From assembly GCA_016183245.1 (NCBI GenBank), contig JACPEY010000035.1, positions 1 to 33,788 on the forward strand: a stretch of 33,788 nucleotides of DNA, read 5' to 3'. Positions 8,792 through 16,948 of the stretch are shown here, in pieces; the stretch's first letter is position 1, and each line of letters opens with the position of its first letter. This DNA is from Candidatus Daviesbacteria bacterium (GTDB taxonomy: Bacteria; Patescibacteriota; Microgenomatia; Daviesbacterales; UBA10151). The notes beneath the pieces are model-generated. The model was not told where the DNA came from and did no database searches. It saw only the letters and a program-made list of their open reading frames with translations. Position numbers and translations under genes: made by a program.

Positions 8792-9358
8792 ATATTCTTT
8801 GTTGCCTGCACCCCCCAAAATTGGTGAGTCCATGATTTCCTGTACCCTGTAACCTGTACCCTGTAACCTGGCCACTATCTCATTTCTCACTTCTTCAGCT
8901 CTTTCAGGAGGTAAAACCCCTTTGATTAAATCCTTTTTATCAGCTTGATATTGAGGTTTTAGTAAAGCAATAATAAAACCATCAGGTTTAAGAAATTTCT
9001 TTACAATAGGTAAAATCAATTCCAGCTTAGTCCAACCGGCATCAATGGTAATTAGGTTCACTGGCTCGGGTAAACTTTCTAAATGTAAAATATTAGTCCG
9101 TTCCATGACCACTACCCGCGGATCATTTCTTAACTTCCAGGCCAACTCCCCATAACAGGTATCTACGGCATAAACTTTTTTGGCACCGTTTTGCAGCAAA
9201 CAATCCACAAAACCACCAGTGGAAGATCCAACATCCAGACAGGTTAAATTTTCAATGTTCAATTTCCCCTGCCTGCCGGCAGGCAGGAATTTTTCAATCG
9301 CAGCCAGAAGCTTAATTCCACCCCGAGAAACGAATTGACTTTTGTCATTCTGAGGCAT
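8771..9358 (-). CDS. TlyA/FtsJ-like rRNA methyltransferase lacking the N-terminal S4 domain
   Basis: FVSRGGIKLLAAIEKF, LDVGSSTGGFVDCLLQNGAKKVYAVD, LLKPQYQ, GNKEYLLLL. ORF begins right at the VSRGG motif. Confidence 0.88.
   Translation of the reverse strand: MPQNDKSQFVSRGGIKLLAAIEKFLPAGRQGKLNIENLTCLDVGSSTGGFVDCLLQNGAKKVYAVDTCYGELAWKLRNDPRVVVMERTNILHLESLPEPVNLITIDAGWTKLELILPIVKKFLKPDGFIIALLKPQYQADKKDLIKGVLPPERAEEVRNEIVARLQGTGYRVQEIMDSPILGGAGNKEYLLLLKL
9268..9287. repeat. Perfect palindrome CCTGCCTGCCGGCAGGCAGG inside tlyA-like CDS
   Basis: Encodes in-frame PAGRQG; the identical 20-mer recurs at 24607-24626. Confidence 0.9.
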
Positions 9359-9432
9359 CGCCGAAGAATCTCTGAACTTGTTTCAGGAAGACTCGCATTT
9401 GCGAGAGATCCTTCGCTACGCTCAGGATGACA
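9343..9432. repeat. TGTCATTCTGA...TCAGGATGACA dispersed inverted-repeat element, copy A
   Basis: Terminal inverted repeats TGTCATTCTGA/TCAGGATGACA with GAATCTC...GAGATCC internal arms. Confidence 0.85.
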
Positions 9433-9835
9433 CCCCTTTCATTTCTAATGCTTTTCTAAGCAAGGATTTATCCTGAGAAAAAGTCAACTGCTTTAAAGCT
9501 TCCTCCGGCTCAAACCAGCCAATATCAGAAACTTCCCAGTCATGATCTTTGATATCTCCTGAGATATATTTCATCAAAAAATAAGTCACCACTTTAAATA
9601 CCTTCTCATCGTTAAAATGATAGACATACTTTGAATAACCTACTTTACCCACAATTTCCGCTTGCACCCCGCCCTCTTCCCTAACTTCTCTTAAAGCAGA
9701 CTCTTCCATAGTTTGTTCCGGATGATCTAGCAAACCCTTGGGGAAACTCCAGTGTTTGTTTTGAGAATGCTGGGTCACCAAAACTTGCCCTTTATCATTA
9801 AAAACTATACCGCCAGCAGAAAACTCCCGTTTCAT
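9422..9835 (-). CDS. NUDIX hydrolase
   Basis: Nudix box GLLDHPEQTMEESALREVREEGG. Confidence 0.93.
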   Translation of the reverse strand: MKREFSAGGIVFNDKGQVLVTQHSQNKHWSFPKGLLDHPEQTMEESALREVREEGGVQAEIVGKVGYSKYVYHFNDEKVFKVVTYFLMKYISGDIKDHDWEVSDIGWFEPEEALKQLTFSQDKSLLRKALEMKGVSS

Positions 9836-9874
9836 ATGTAATTACACTGCAATTATAGTACAATAACACCGCCT

Positions 9875-9947
9875 GCGCCCGTAGTTCAATGGACAGAACG
9901 CATGGTTGCGGTCCATGTGGTTGGGGGTTCGATTCCCTCCGGGCGCG
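9875..9947 (+). tRNA. tRNA-Arg(GCG)
   Basis: GCGCCCG...CATGG TTGCGGT CCATG...GGGGG TTCGATT CCCTC CGGGCGC G; A20-type D-loop and C35. Confidence 0.9.
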
Positions 9948-9972
9948 CACTTCACTATACTCCGAGTAAAAG

Positions 9973-10057
9973 GGTGGGGTCGCATAGTGGCCTAGTGCGC
10001 TGGTTTCGAAAACCGGTATACCGCAAGGTATCGTGAGTTCAAATCTCACCCCCACCG
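9973..10057 (+). tRNA. tRNA-Ser(CGA)
   Basis: GGTGGGG...CTGGT TTCGAAA ACCGG...GTGAG TTCAAAT CTCAC CCCCACC G with long variable arm. Confidence 0.93.
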
Positions 10058-10067
10058 CTACCAACAT

Positions 10068-10143
10068 GTGCCCGTAGCTTAATGGACAGAGCATCAGATT
10101 CCGGATCTGACGATTGGAGGTTCGAATCCTCTCGGGCACGCCA
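10068..10143 (+). tRNA. tRNA-Arg(CCG), CCA encoded
   Basis: GTGCCCG...TCAGA TTCCGGA TCTGA...GGAGG TTCGAAT CCTCT CGGGCAC G CCA. Confidence 0.94.
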
Positions 10144-10154
10144 AGGACGCATAT

Positions 10155-10757
10155 TTATCTATGGACGTTTTCTAAAGGGAAATGTTTTTGTAAAGATTCT
10201 GACCATTTTTCCATCCATGATTTATAGGGGACTTCAACATACGGCAGAAAACGGGCAACAACTTTTTTGATTTTTTCTTCATTTTCATTGCCCAACACTA
10301 GCATGAGTTGAGCCGGAAAACGCAGACGCGTCTGAATATGCAATATTGTTATTTTATCTTTCTCTTTAAACCAAAAAGCATCTAAAAAATGCCAAAAATA
10401 AAAGTCTTCCCCTATAGTTATACCCTGGGTGGAAATTTTATACCTGATATTGTGCGGCGGCACAAAAGCCAAAACATAAGTCACAAAAGCCACGGAAAGT
10501 ATGGCCCCAATCAACAAATAATCATGCAGCCAAAAAACAACAGTAAAAACTACCAATATGACTAAAATAGTAATTGTCGTGTAATATGAACGGTCTTTTT
10601 TCCGAAAAGGGCGGGATGGAGCTTCCCAGGAAAGTAAAGTCTTAATCTCTTCTGCTTCCATCATTTTAGGGGTAAAAAATTCAGGAGGAACAGACTGCAC
10701 CGGCCTTGGCGGCTGATTTTCCTTAGGTGGGTTGTGTTTAGGAGTATCTTTGGGCAT
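10155..10757 (-). CDS. Conserved-looking membrane protein with Pro-rich cytoplasmic N-terminus
   Basis: 200-aa ORF, two TM segments, PPRPVQSVPPEFF N-terminus. Confidence 0.65.
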   Translation of the reverse strand: MPKDTPKHNPPKENQPPRPVQSVPPEFFTPKMMEAEEIKTLLSWEAPSRPFRKKDRSYYTTITILVILVVFTVVFWLHDYLLIGAILSVAFVTYVLAFVPPHNIRYKISTQGITIGEDFYFWHFLDAFWFKEKDKITILHIQTRLRFPAQLMLVLGNENEEKIKKVVARFLPYVEVPYKSWMEKWSESLQKHFPLENVHR

Positions 10758-10795
10758 TTGTTTTTAGTTTAACCTGAAAAGAATATTATGTAAAG

Positions 10796-10877
10796 CGGAG
10801 GAGGTGGGGGTCGAACCCACATGCCCTTTCAGACCCCAGTTTTCAAGACTGGTGAGCCACCATTGCTCAACTCCTCC
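10796..10877 (-). tRNA. tRNA-Ser(TGA)
   Basis: Reverse complement GGAGGAG...CCAGT CTTGAAA ACTGG...GTGGG TTCGACC CCCAC CTCCTCC G. Confidence 0.93.
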
Positions 10878-10882
10878 TTAAG

Positions 10883-10968
10883 CGGAGGGTACAGGATTCG
10901 AACCTGTGGACGGCTATTCACCGTCGCGGATTAGCAATCCGCTCCATTAACCACTCTGGCAACCCTCC
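10883..10968 (-). tRNA. tRNA-Ser(GCT)
   Basis: Reverse complement GGAGGGT...GCGGA TTGCTAA TCCGC...ACAGG TTCGAAT CCTGT ACCCTCC G. Confidence 0.93.
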
Positions 10969-10993
10969 AACAGGCCTAATTTTAACAGAATCT

Positions 10994-11041
10994 GAGATCC
11001 TTCGCTACGCCGATTCAGACTTGGCTACGCTCAGGATGACA
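10994..11041. repeat. Half copy of the TCAGGATGACA element, copy B
   Basis: GAGATCCTTCGCTACGC...GCTACGCTCAGGATGACA resembles the right half of copy A. Confidence 0.65.
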
Positions 11042-11050
11042 AAAGATAAA

Positions 11051-11776
11051 CTATCTGGCCAAAGTTAGGGCCCAGACTTTTTTTGCTCCATTCCGTTTTA
11101 AAACATAACAACATTCCCGCAGGGTTGAACCTGTAGTCCAGACATCATCGATAAGCAGGATGTTAGAGTCTAGAGTCCCGCCGAAGGCGAAGCTCGCCAA
11201 GGGCGGCAAGAGTCTAGAGTCTAGAGAAAAAGCGTTGCGGATGTTTTGGTGACGGTCATAACCTTTTAATTTCGCTTGAGGCTTAGTATAGCGGATACGC
11301 CTTAAGGCTTCACAGTAGTCTAACCCTAATTTTTTGGACAAGAGTTGCGCAATAAGCGCAGACTGGTTAAAACCTCTGTCATTATTCCTCCACCAATGCA
11401 GCGGCACAGCCACGATTGCCCACCCTGCCCCTCTATCTTTTTTAATCTGATCCAGAACAAACGGCTGGTATTTAGCCCAGTATTCTATCAAAATATCAAC
11501 TAAAGTTTCTGTAAGTCCTTTAACCCGGCCATATTTTAACTGCTTTATTGCCTCTCTTAAGGGATTTTGATATATACCCAGACTCCAAAGTCCATCAAGC
11601 CCAAATCGCCTCTTGCAAACAGGGTGGGTCTGACCTCCGACAGCCGGTTTCTCACACCTGGGACAAACAAGATCTGTTTGCAAGATACTGCAAATACAGT
11701 CCTTGCAAAAATATGTATCAAACTTGCCGCAGCCTGCACACTTTTTTGGAAATAGTATATCTAATAAAAAATTCAC
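11051..11776 (-). CDS. ComF family protein (zinc ribbon + phosphoribosyltransferase)
   Basis: CAGC..CKDC / CPRC..C ribbons, VPLHWWRNNDRGFNQS, ILLIDDVWTTGSTLRE. Confidence 0.93.
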   Translation of the reverse strand: MNFLLDILFPKKCAGCGKFDTYFCKDCICSILQTDLVCPRCEKPAVGGQTHPVCKRRFGLDGLWSLGIYQNPLREAIKQLKYGRVKGLTETLVDILIEYWAKYQPFVLDQIKKDRGAGWAIVAVPLHWWRNNDRGFNQSALIAQLLSKKLGLDYCEALRRIRYTKPQAKLKGYDRHQNIRNAFSLDSRLLPPLASFAFGGTLDSNILLIDDVWTTGSTLRECCYVLKRNGAKKVWALTLAR

Positions 11777-11788
11777 AAAATTATTCCC

Positions 11789-13198
11789 TTATTCTGAACG
11801 TTCGTAAACCGTACCAGTTTGGTCTTCATAAACCTTTTGCCACTTAGCTTTTTGAAGTCTGTCTTCAAAGCCTTCTATATGTTTGTTTTTAGGCCAAAGG
11901 ACAAACTGCACTTGATATTTATCCAAAATTTTCAACCCGTCAATATTGTTTAACACCTGATCATATTCATCAAAAGCTGCAGAACTTTCCTGCTGGTAAG
12001 GCGCCTGCCATCTCCAGGAAGGCATCCTGCCATCTACAAAAACTTTTTGTTCAGGCAGTTTCCAAATCAAATACCCGCCCCAATGATAACTGCTAAAAAT
12101 TCTCCCTGACCGGGAGCGTTGCTTTAGAAACTGCACAGCCTGTTGAGGATAAAAATTTTTTTCCTGCCGCTTTTTTAAATCTCCGACATAGAAAAAAGCT
12201 TCCAAGGCTAAAAAGAAAAAAGCAGCTATCAGAAATACTTTATATGCTTTATTAAACCTTTCCTGGGCAAACTTAATATTGCCAATTTCCTTATAGAAAA
12301 ATCCCAGGGTTTGAATAGTCAAAGGCAATGCTGTCAAAACCCAAAGAGGGGTATGCCTTCGGCTGGACAAACCTGCCAGCATCAAAAAGACGTAAAGGCT
12401 TATTTGCGTTAAAGTCAGCTTTGATCTGTAACGGTAAATTAAAATACCGGATAAAACAGCAAGCGGCATAAAAGCAAGCAGCGCCCAATCAAGGCCCAGA
12501 AAAAGCGGAATCCATTCCATGATAGCCGAGCGGAGATTATTATCAGACAACTGCTGCCAGACTTCTTTCCATAAATTAAACCCATATGGATTGAGCAGGG
12601 TTACCAATATAGAGGACAGGACTACGACTAAATCGCTTGTGAAGATCTTCCGCTGAACCAGGCTTTTTAAGGCTGAAACAAAAATTAATATTACCAGTCC
12701 TAAAACAAAACCACCATGCAGATTAGCCCAAAGCACAAAATAAACAGGCAAAAACCACCTCCATTTTACCCAAAGACGATCATCAGTGACAACTTTAAGT
12801 AAAACTGCAGTTAAAGCCCATGTTTCAACTTGCGGCCTAACTCCCAAAAAAGGCAGCAGCACGGCACAAGCAAGCAGAAACGGAGCCAGCGCAAAAGCGC
12901 TGCCTTCATTCTGCGGTTTAACTACCAAAAGGGCAAGTAAAGCAATTGCTGCAAACAGCAAAGCCATGACTGCCATGCCAACATTTTGATAAAGGTCATA
13001 AAAAATAATGTTAGTCAGCCATTCATGGTCTACAAAAGGAAAACTCGGCATGGTGTAAGAAAAAGGGTCGGTTGAAGGAATGCCCTGCCTGGAAATTAAT
13101 TCCCCCAGCTTCAAATGCCAGCCAAAATCAGGATCAAGGAAGGTCAGGTTATTAACAAAGAAGACCACCAGCACAAATAGAATGATTGCAATATGCAC
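11789..13198 (-). CDS. Polytopic membrane protein, GT-C glycosyltransferase-like
   Basis: About 10 hydrophobic segments, LDPDFGWHLKLGELI, C-terminal YHWGGYLIWKLPEQKVFVDGRMPSW. Confidence 0.6.
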   Translation of the reverse strand: MHIAIILFVLVVFFVNNLTFLDPDFGWHLKLGELISRQGIPSTDPFSYTMPSFPFVDHEWLTNIIFYDLYQNVGMAVMALLFAAIALLALLVVKPQNEGSAFALAPFLLACAVLLPFLGVRPQVETWALTAVLLKVVTDDRLWVKWRWFLPVYFVLWANLHGGFVLGLVILIFVSALKSLVQRKIFTSDLVVVLSSILVTLLNPYGFNLWKEVWQQLSDNNLRSAIMEWIPLFLGLDWALLAFMPLAVLSGILIYRYRSKLTLTQISLYVFLMLAGLSSRRHTPLWVLTALPLTIQTLGFFYKEIGNIKFAQERFNKAYKVFLIAAFFFLALEAFFYVGDLKKRQEKNFYPQQAVQFLKQRSRSGRIFSSYHWGGYLIWKLPEQKVFVDGRMPSWRWQAPYQQESSAAFDEYDQVLNNIDGLKILDKYQVQFVLWPKNKHIEGFEDRLQKAKWQKVYEDQTGTVYERSE

Positions 13199-13216
13199 CT
13201 TTTCATTCTATCAAAA

Positions 13217-13633
13217 TGGTGGAGATGCCCCGCTGTGAGCGGGGGTCCAAAATTGTTACTTAAAAATCTTCTACAAGCTTAGCTAATTAATTTTTGTTCA
13301 TCAGTTGTAACCAATTAGCAGGAAAACTAATGAATGATTGAATTGTCTTTTGCAATTTTGGATCAACCAACACCAAAATTGCAGCATCCTGACTTTGTAC
13401 GTACCTTAGTATCCCGTCAGAAAGAGGATAAATTCTAAAGCACCCTTTTAAGAAAAGGCTGGGGCAGCGGTAAAGCTACCTTGACCTAGTAAAGCCATAA
13501 GGCCTTGCATTTTACCCTCAAGGGAACGAGCAATTTTATTGCCGTTTGTGTTTTGAAACAATATTTTACGCTTAATGTTTCCTGAGCGGCTTGCAGTTTT
13601 TAAAGAGCAATCCTGTCGAAACTATACATCCCC
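13217..13633 (-). ncRNA. ssrA: tmRNA (ssrA)
   Basis: Minus strand begins GGGGATGTATAGTTTCGACAGG and ends CCCCGC TCACA GCGGGG CATCTCC A CCA. 7-bp acceptor pairing; tag ORF ends at TAA 13448-13450; adjacent to smpB. Confidence 0.92.
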
Positions 13634-13680
13634 AAGTTTGTATATTACCATAAAATGAACCTAAATACAACCCCTCTCAG

Positions 13681-14121
13681 CTATTCTTTGCCTCTTAACT
13701 CTTGTTCTACTCTGCGGGCGTGATCTCTTTCTTTGATAATTTTTCTTTTATCAAATTCTTTTTTGGATCTGGCCAACCCCACTTCCACTTTAAACCTGTT
13801 ATTTTTTTCATATATTGAAACAGGCACTAAAGTTACAGATTTTCCGGATACTTTACCAATAAGTGAACTGATTTGATGTTTATGTAAAAGCAGTTTCCTT
13901 GATTTTTGAGCATCATATTCTTTATCTGCAGCCTGATTATACCGGGGGATATTGGCATTAACGAGGTATGCTTCCCTGTTTAAAATCCTGACATAAGATT
14001 CCCCCAAATCTATCCTGCCGGTCCTGATTGATTTCACCTCAGCGCCGGAGAGGACAATCCCTGCCTCCAATTGCTCAAGGATATGGTAATTATGTAGAGC
14101 TTTTTTGTTGATAATACGCAT
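13681..14121 (-). CDS. smpB: SsrA-binding protein SmpB
   Basis: NKKALHNYHILEQLEAGIVLSGAEVKSIRTGRIDLGESYVRI, DKRKIIKERDHARR. Confidence 0.96.
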   Translation of the reverse strand: MRIINKKALHNYHILEQLEAGIVLSGAEVKSIRTGRIDLGESYVRILNREAYLVNANIPRYNQAADKEYDAQKSRKLLLHKHQISSLIGKVSGKSVTLVPVSIYEKNNRFKVEVGLARSKKEFDKRKIIKERDHARRVEQELRGKE

Positions 14122-14127
14122 ACTTTA

Positions 14128-14275
14128 AATTTACAATTCTCAGTTTTCAATTTACAATGAATTTTCAATGTATTAATTTTCAATGTTTGACCAAGTCTGA
14201 CTTAGTTTGAAAATTGTTAAATTGGAATTTGATTGAAAATTACTAAATTGGTACTTGAAAATTATTTCAAGTCCA
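14128..14275. repeat. AT-rich MITE-like element, ORF-less copy
   Basis: TTTACAATTCTCAGTTTTCAATTTACAATGAATTTTCAATG...TTTGATTGAAAATTACTAAATTGGTACTTGAAAATTA; right side matches 32012-32047. Confidence 0.65.
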
Positions 14276-16148
14276 CTTGAAATATCTTACTCCCCTCAAG
14301 CAAATATATCTTCTTCCCAATCTCATCCACCACCAAATCCGTAATAGTTGCAAACTTGCTGCCTGTAATTTGCTCTTTATAACTGCCTGTCTTAGTTAAT
14401 ATCAAAATCCGGGAATTTCCGGAATCCAGGACATATAAATTCTCAGTTTCAGAAGAAACAAATATGCTTTTTGGGTCTTTTACATTTGAAGGCCCGCCTG
14501 CCGGCGAGGCAGGCAGTCCTGCATAAGAAAAATTATCCTTGTCCCCTTTTGTAAACCTTAAAATCTCCCCCCCGCTTTTTAAGATATAAACTGATGATTC
14601 TATCTGCATTCTCAAAGCAGTGCTGAAATCAGCCGTTGTTCCTTTAGTCAAATATTCCCTTTTATCAGAGTAACCCTCAGACGCTGGCAGGTATTTCCAT
14701 ATCTGATTATTGCTTTTATCCAAAAGGTAAATATTGCCGGCAAAACCATAAATATCGGCAATCTCTCCCCAACCTTTATCAATTTTGGAAACCGTGATCA
14801 GCTTTTGACTCCCGGTATCAAGCCTTAAAACCCCTTTATCTTTTGAATAACCAAACACCAGTCCCCCGTTTAATGAAGCAAACAAGGCTTCCCCTAATTT
14901 CTCAGAACCGGCCAGAATTTGATTACTTTTTTTGGCAAGATCTATTGATACTAAAGTTTTTATCCCTGTATCCAAAAGCAACAGTTTGTTTCCTGACAAA
15001 CTCATCTGGTTGGCACGGAAGTCCTTTTTAACCAAATCTAGGTCCAAAAATAGCGGAAAATCAGCTACTTCTGCTTGTTTCAAAATAGTAGATGATTCTT
15101 CTTCTATCTGCTTTTTAAAGTTCTGAGCCTCCCCATTATTTGACTTTAAGGCCAAAGCCTTATTAATTTTATCCTTGGCCAAATCAAGTTTAATTTTGGC
15201 TTCATTAGGATTTAAGCTGGCCAGCCCTTTGGCCCCTTCAAAAGCATCTTTTGCCTCCTGCAAAGTCTGGTTAAATTCTGCCTGCATTTTTTCGTCACGG
15301 CTTAATTTGTATTTATAGCCTGCGCCCAAGACAATGACAACAATCAAGACAACCGCAATAATTAACCTGCCCCGGCCGCTTTTAGGGAAAAAAGACCCTA
15401 ATAATTTAAATAAATTGAATACAGCTGGAAAAACTTGCAGAAGATTGAAAAACTTTTTGGGAGGATTTTCACTTATTTCCTGATCTTCTGTTTGATCTGA
15501 TCCTTGAGAAGAAACGGGAGAAATTTCCAGATTCTCCTCCATTACCTCTACTGCCAAAGCAGCCAGGCCCTGATCTTCTAAATCAGACCCTCCGATTTTG
15601 CTTCCTACCTCTTCTTCAAAAGTTTCAATAGGCAAGCTGAGGGATTTTTCCAGTTCCGGACCCAGAAATGAAATCAGGCTGTTAGTGCAAAGCAAAAATC
15701 TATCACCGCTTTGCAAAAATCCGGAAATAAGCTGTGACGGGGTACCTACTGATAAAAGGGGTGATAATTTCCCCTCGCGTTTTAGGTAAACCTCAACCTG
15801 GCCTTTGCCAATCAAATACAATACCTTGCCGGAAACTGTTGCCAAAACCAAGTCCCATCCAGAAGGTGGTCCTTCTTTGACGGAAAAATCGCCACTGGAG
15901 AATTTAGCCTCAGCCTCGGCAAAAGTGGCATTTAATTTTTCAGTTGCACTTCCTTCAAACTCAAAATAGAAATCTTCCAGTTCAGATAAGGCTTGTCTGC
16001 CTCTGGTAAAAGCATCATCGCAAACAAGTTCCAAAACTGCAAAGAAACTGCTTGCCTCTCTGGTAGAAGAGGTAACTTGAGCCGCTTTTTGATCAGTATT
16101 TAAACCAATTACCTGGGCTATTTTAAGTTTCACTACAATATCCCCCAT
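14262..16148 (-). CDS. PPM/PP2C-like domain + TM + beta-propeller-like C-terminus
   Basis: N-terminal SFFAVLELVCDDAFTRGRQAL.., LVLATVSGKVLYLIGKG; TM LIIAVVLIVVIVLGAGYKY; C-terminal repeats such as VSSETENLYVLDSGNSRILIL. Confidence 0.6.
   Translation of the reverse strand: MGDIVVKLKIAQVIGLNTDQKAAQVTSSTREASSFFAVLELVCDDAFTRGRQALSELEDFYFEFEGSATEKLNATFAEAEAKFSSGDFSVKEGPPSGWDLVLATVSGKVLYLIGKGQVEVYLKREGKLSPLLSVGTPSQLISGFLQSGDRFLLCTNSLISFLGPELEKSLSLPIETFEEEVGSKIGGSDLEDQGLAALAVEVMEENLEISPVSSQGSDQTEDQEISENPPKKFFNLLQVFPAVFNLFKLLGSFFPKSGRGRLIIAVVLIVVIVLGAGYKYKLSRDEKMQAEFNQTLQEAKDAFEGAKGLASLNPNEAKIKLDLAKDKINKALALKSNNGEAQNFKKQIEEESSTILKQAEVADFPLFLDLDLVKKDFRANQMSLSGNKLLLLDTGIKTLVSIDLAKKSNQILAGSEKLGEALFASLNGGLVFGYSKDKGVLRLDTGSQKLITVSKIDKGWGEIADIYGFAGNIYLLDKSNNQIWKYLPASEGYSDKREYLTKGTTADFSTALRMQIESSVYILKSGGEILRFTKGDKDNFSYAGLPASPAGGPSNVKDPKSIFVSSETENLYVLDSGNSRILILTKTGSYKEQITGSKFATITDLVVDEIGKKIYLLEGSKIFQVDLK
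14496..14514. repeat. Palindrome GCCTGCC-GGCGA-GGCAGGC within CDS
   Basis: 7-bp perfect arms; encodes LPASPAGG in the 628-aa protein. Confidence 0.75.
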
Positions 16149-16369
16149 GCCAAAATGATCAGTCCTATGGCAAAACCGGCATGCAAGATGGAAATAGCCT
16201 TCACAACCGGCGAAACACTGCTGATTAAAGTTTTACTCATCAGATCAACCTGCCTGACAATAATCAAAGCAAATATAGCGTAAAACACTAAAATAATCAA
16301 AATAGCAACTTTTAGAAAAATTAAGGTAACCCCTGAATCAAAAATATTAGACGGGATGGTGGTCGGCAT
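16133..16369 (-). CDS. Small membrane protein
   Basis: 78 aa, two TM segments, overlaps both neighbours as in an operon. Confidence 0.65.
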   Translation of the reverse strand: MPTTIPSNIFDSGVTLIFLKVAILIILVFYAIFALIIVRQVDLMSKTLISSVSPVVKAISILHAGFAIGLIILAWGIL

Positions 16370-16919
16370 GCCTCCCCTTTCCGTGTATTTTGTGCACTTC
16401 GTCTAAAATGAAATCTGCCACCTTGTGCGGTTTAGGGATATCAATAAAGTCAATGTTCCGGGAAGCACCTGCTGTTTGTATAAAAACATTACCATAATGA
16501 AAAATAGAACTTAAAATCCCGCCCATTGAAGAGGAGGTATCTTCTATATTCCTGAGTGGTGCCACATCAATATTTTTAAACAGGAGCGAGTGAAAATCTA
16601 CGTCTATTATATTTTTATCAGTCACAATATAGACATTAAAATACCAATATAAAAAACCTTCATAGGTAATCACCAGTACTAACAGATAGTTAATAATTAA
16701 AAATACCAGCGCAAAAGACTGCGGCAGCCAGGATAAATCCAACCTTAAGAAGGCTAAAATAGCAGGGATAAAAAACGGGGCAATAAAAAGTAAAATAGCC
16801 GGGATAATCCATTGTAAATTTGTGATAGGATGAGCTCTTAAAAGCAGCAGAATTGTTTCGTCCGGGTCTTGTCCTTCAAAGCGGTAATGTAGAGGATGTT
16901 CAATATATGCCGGGAACAT
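16347..16919 (-). CDS. Membrane protein with bacterial PH-like domain
   Basis: Two TM then YIVTDKNIIDVDFHSLLFKNIDVAPLRNIEDTSSSMGGILSSIFHYGNVFIQTAG. Confidence 0.65.
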   Translation of the reverse strand: MFPAYIEHPLHYRFEGQDPDETILLLLRAHPITNLQWIIPAILLFIAPFFIPAILAFLRLDLSWLPQSFALVFLIINYLLVLVITYEGFLYWYFNVYIVTDKNIIDVDFHSLLFKNIDVAPLRNIEDTSSSMGGILSSIFHYGNVFIQTAGASRNIDFIDIPKPHKVADFILDEVHKIHGKGRHADHHPV

Positions 16920-16948
16920 TAGCCTAAGTATAGCATAAGAGTAATCCG

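Noticed and set aside
9798-10270. ORFs 9798..10139 (-) and 10082..10270 (+)
   Set aside because: They translate tRNA genes and the tRNA-dense spacer (RIRTSNRQIRN, VRFELTIPCGIPVFETSALGHYATPP is tRNA-derived text).
11548-11847. Plus ORFs antisense to ComF
   Set aside because: Shadow ORFs of a gene with recognised motifs.
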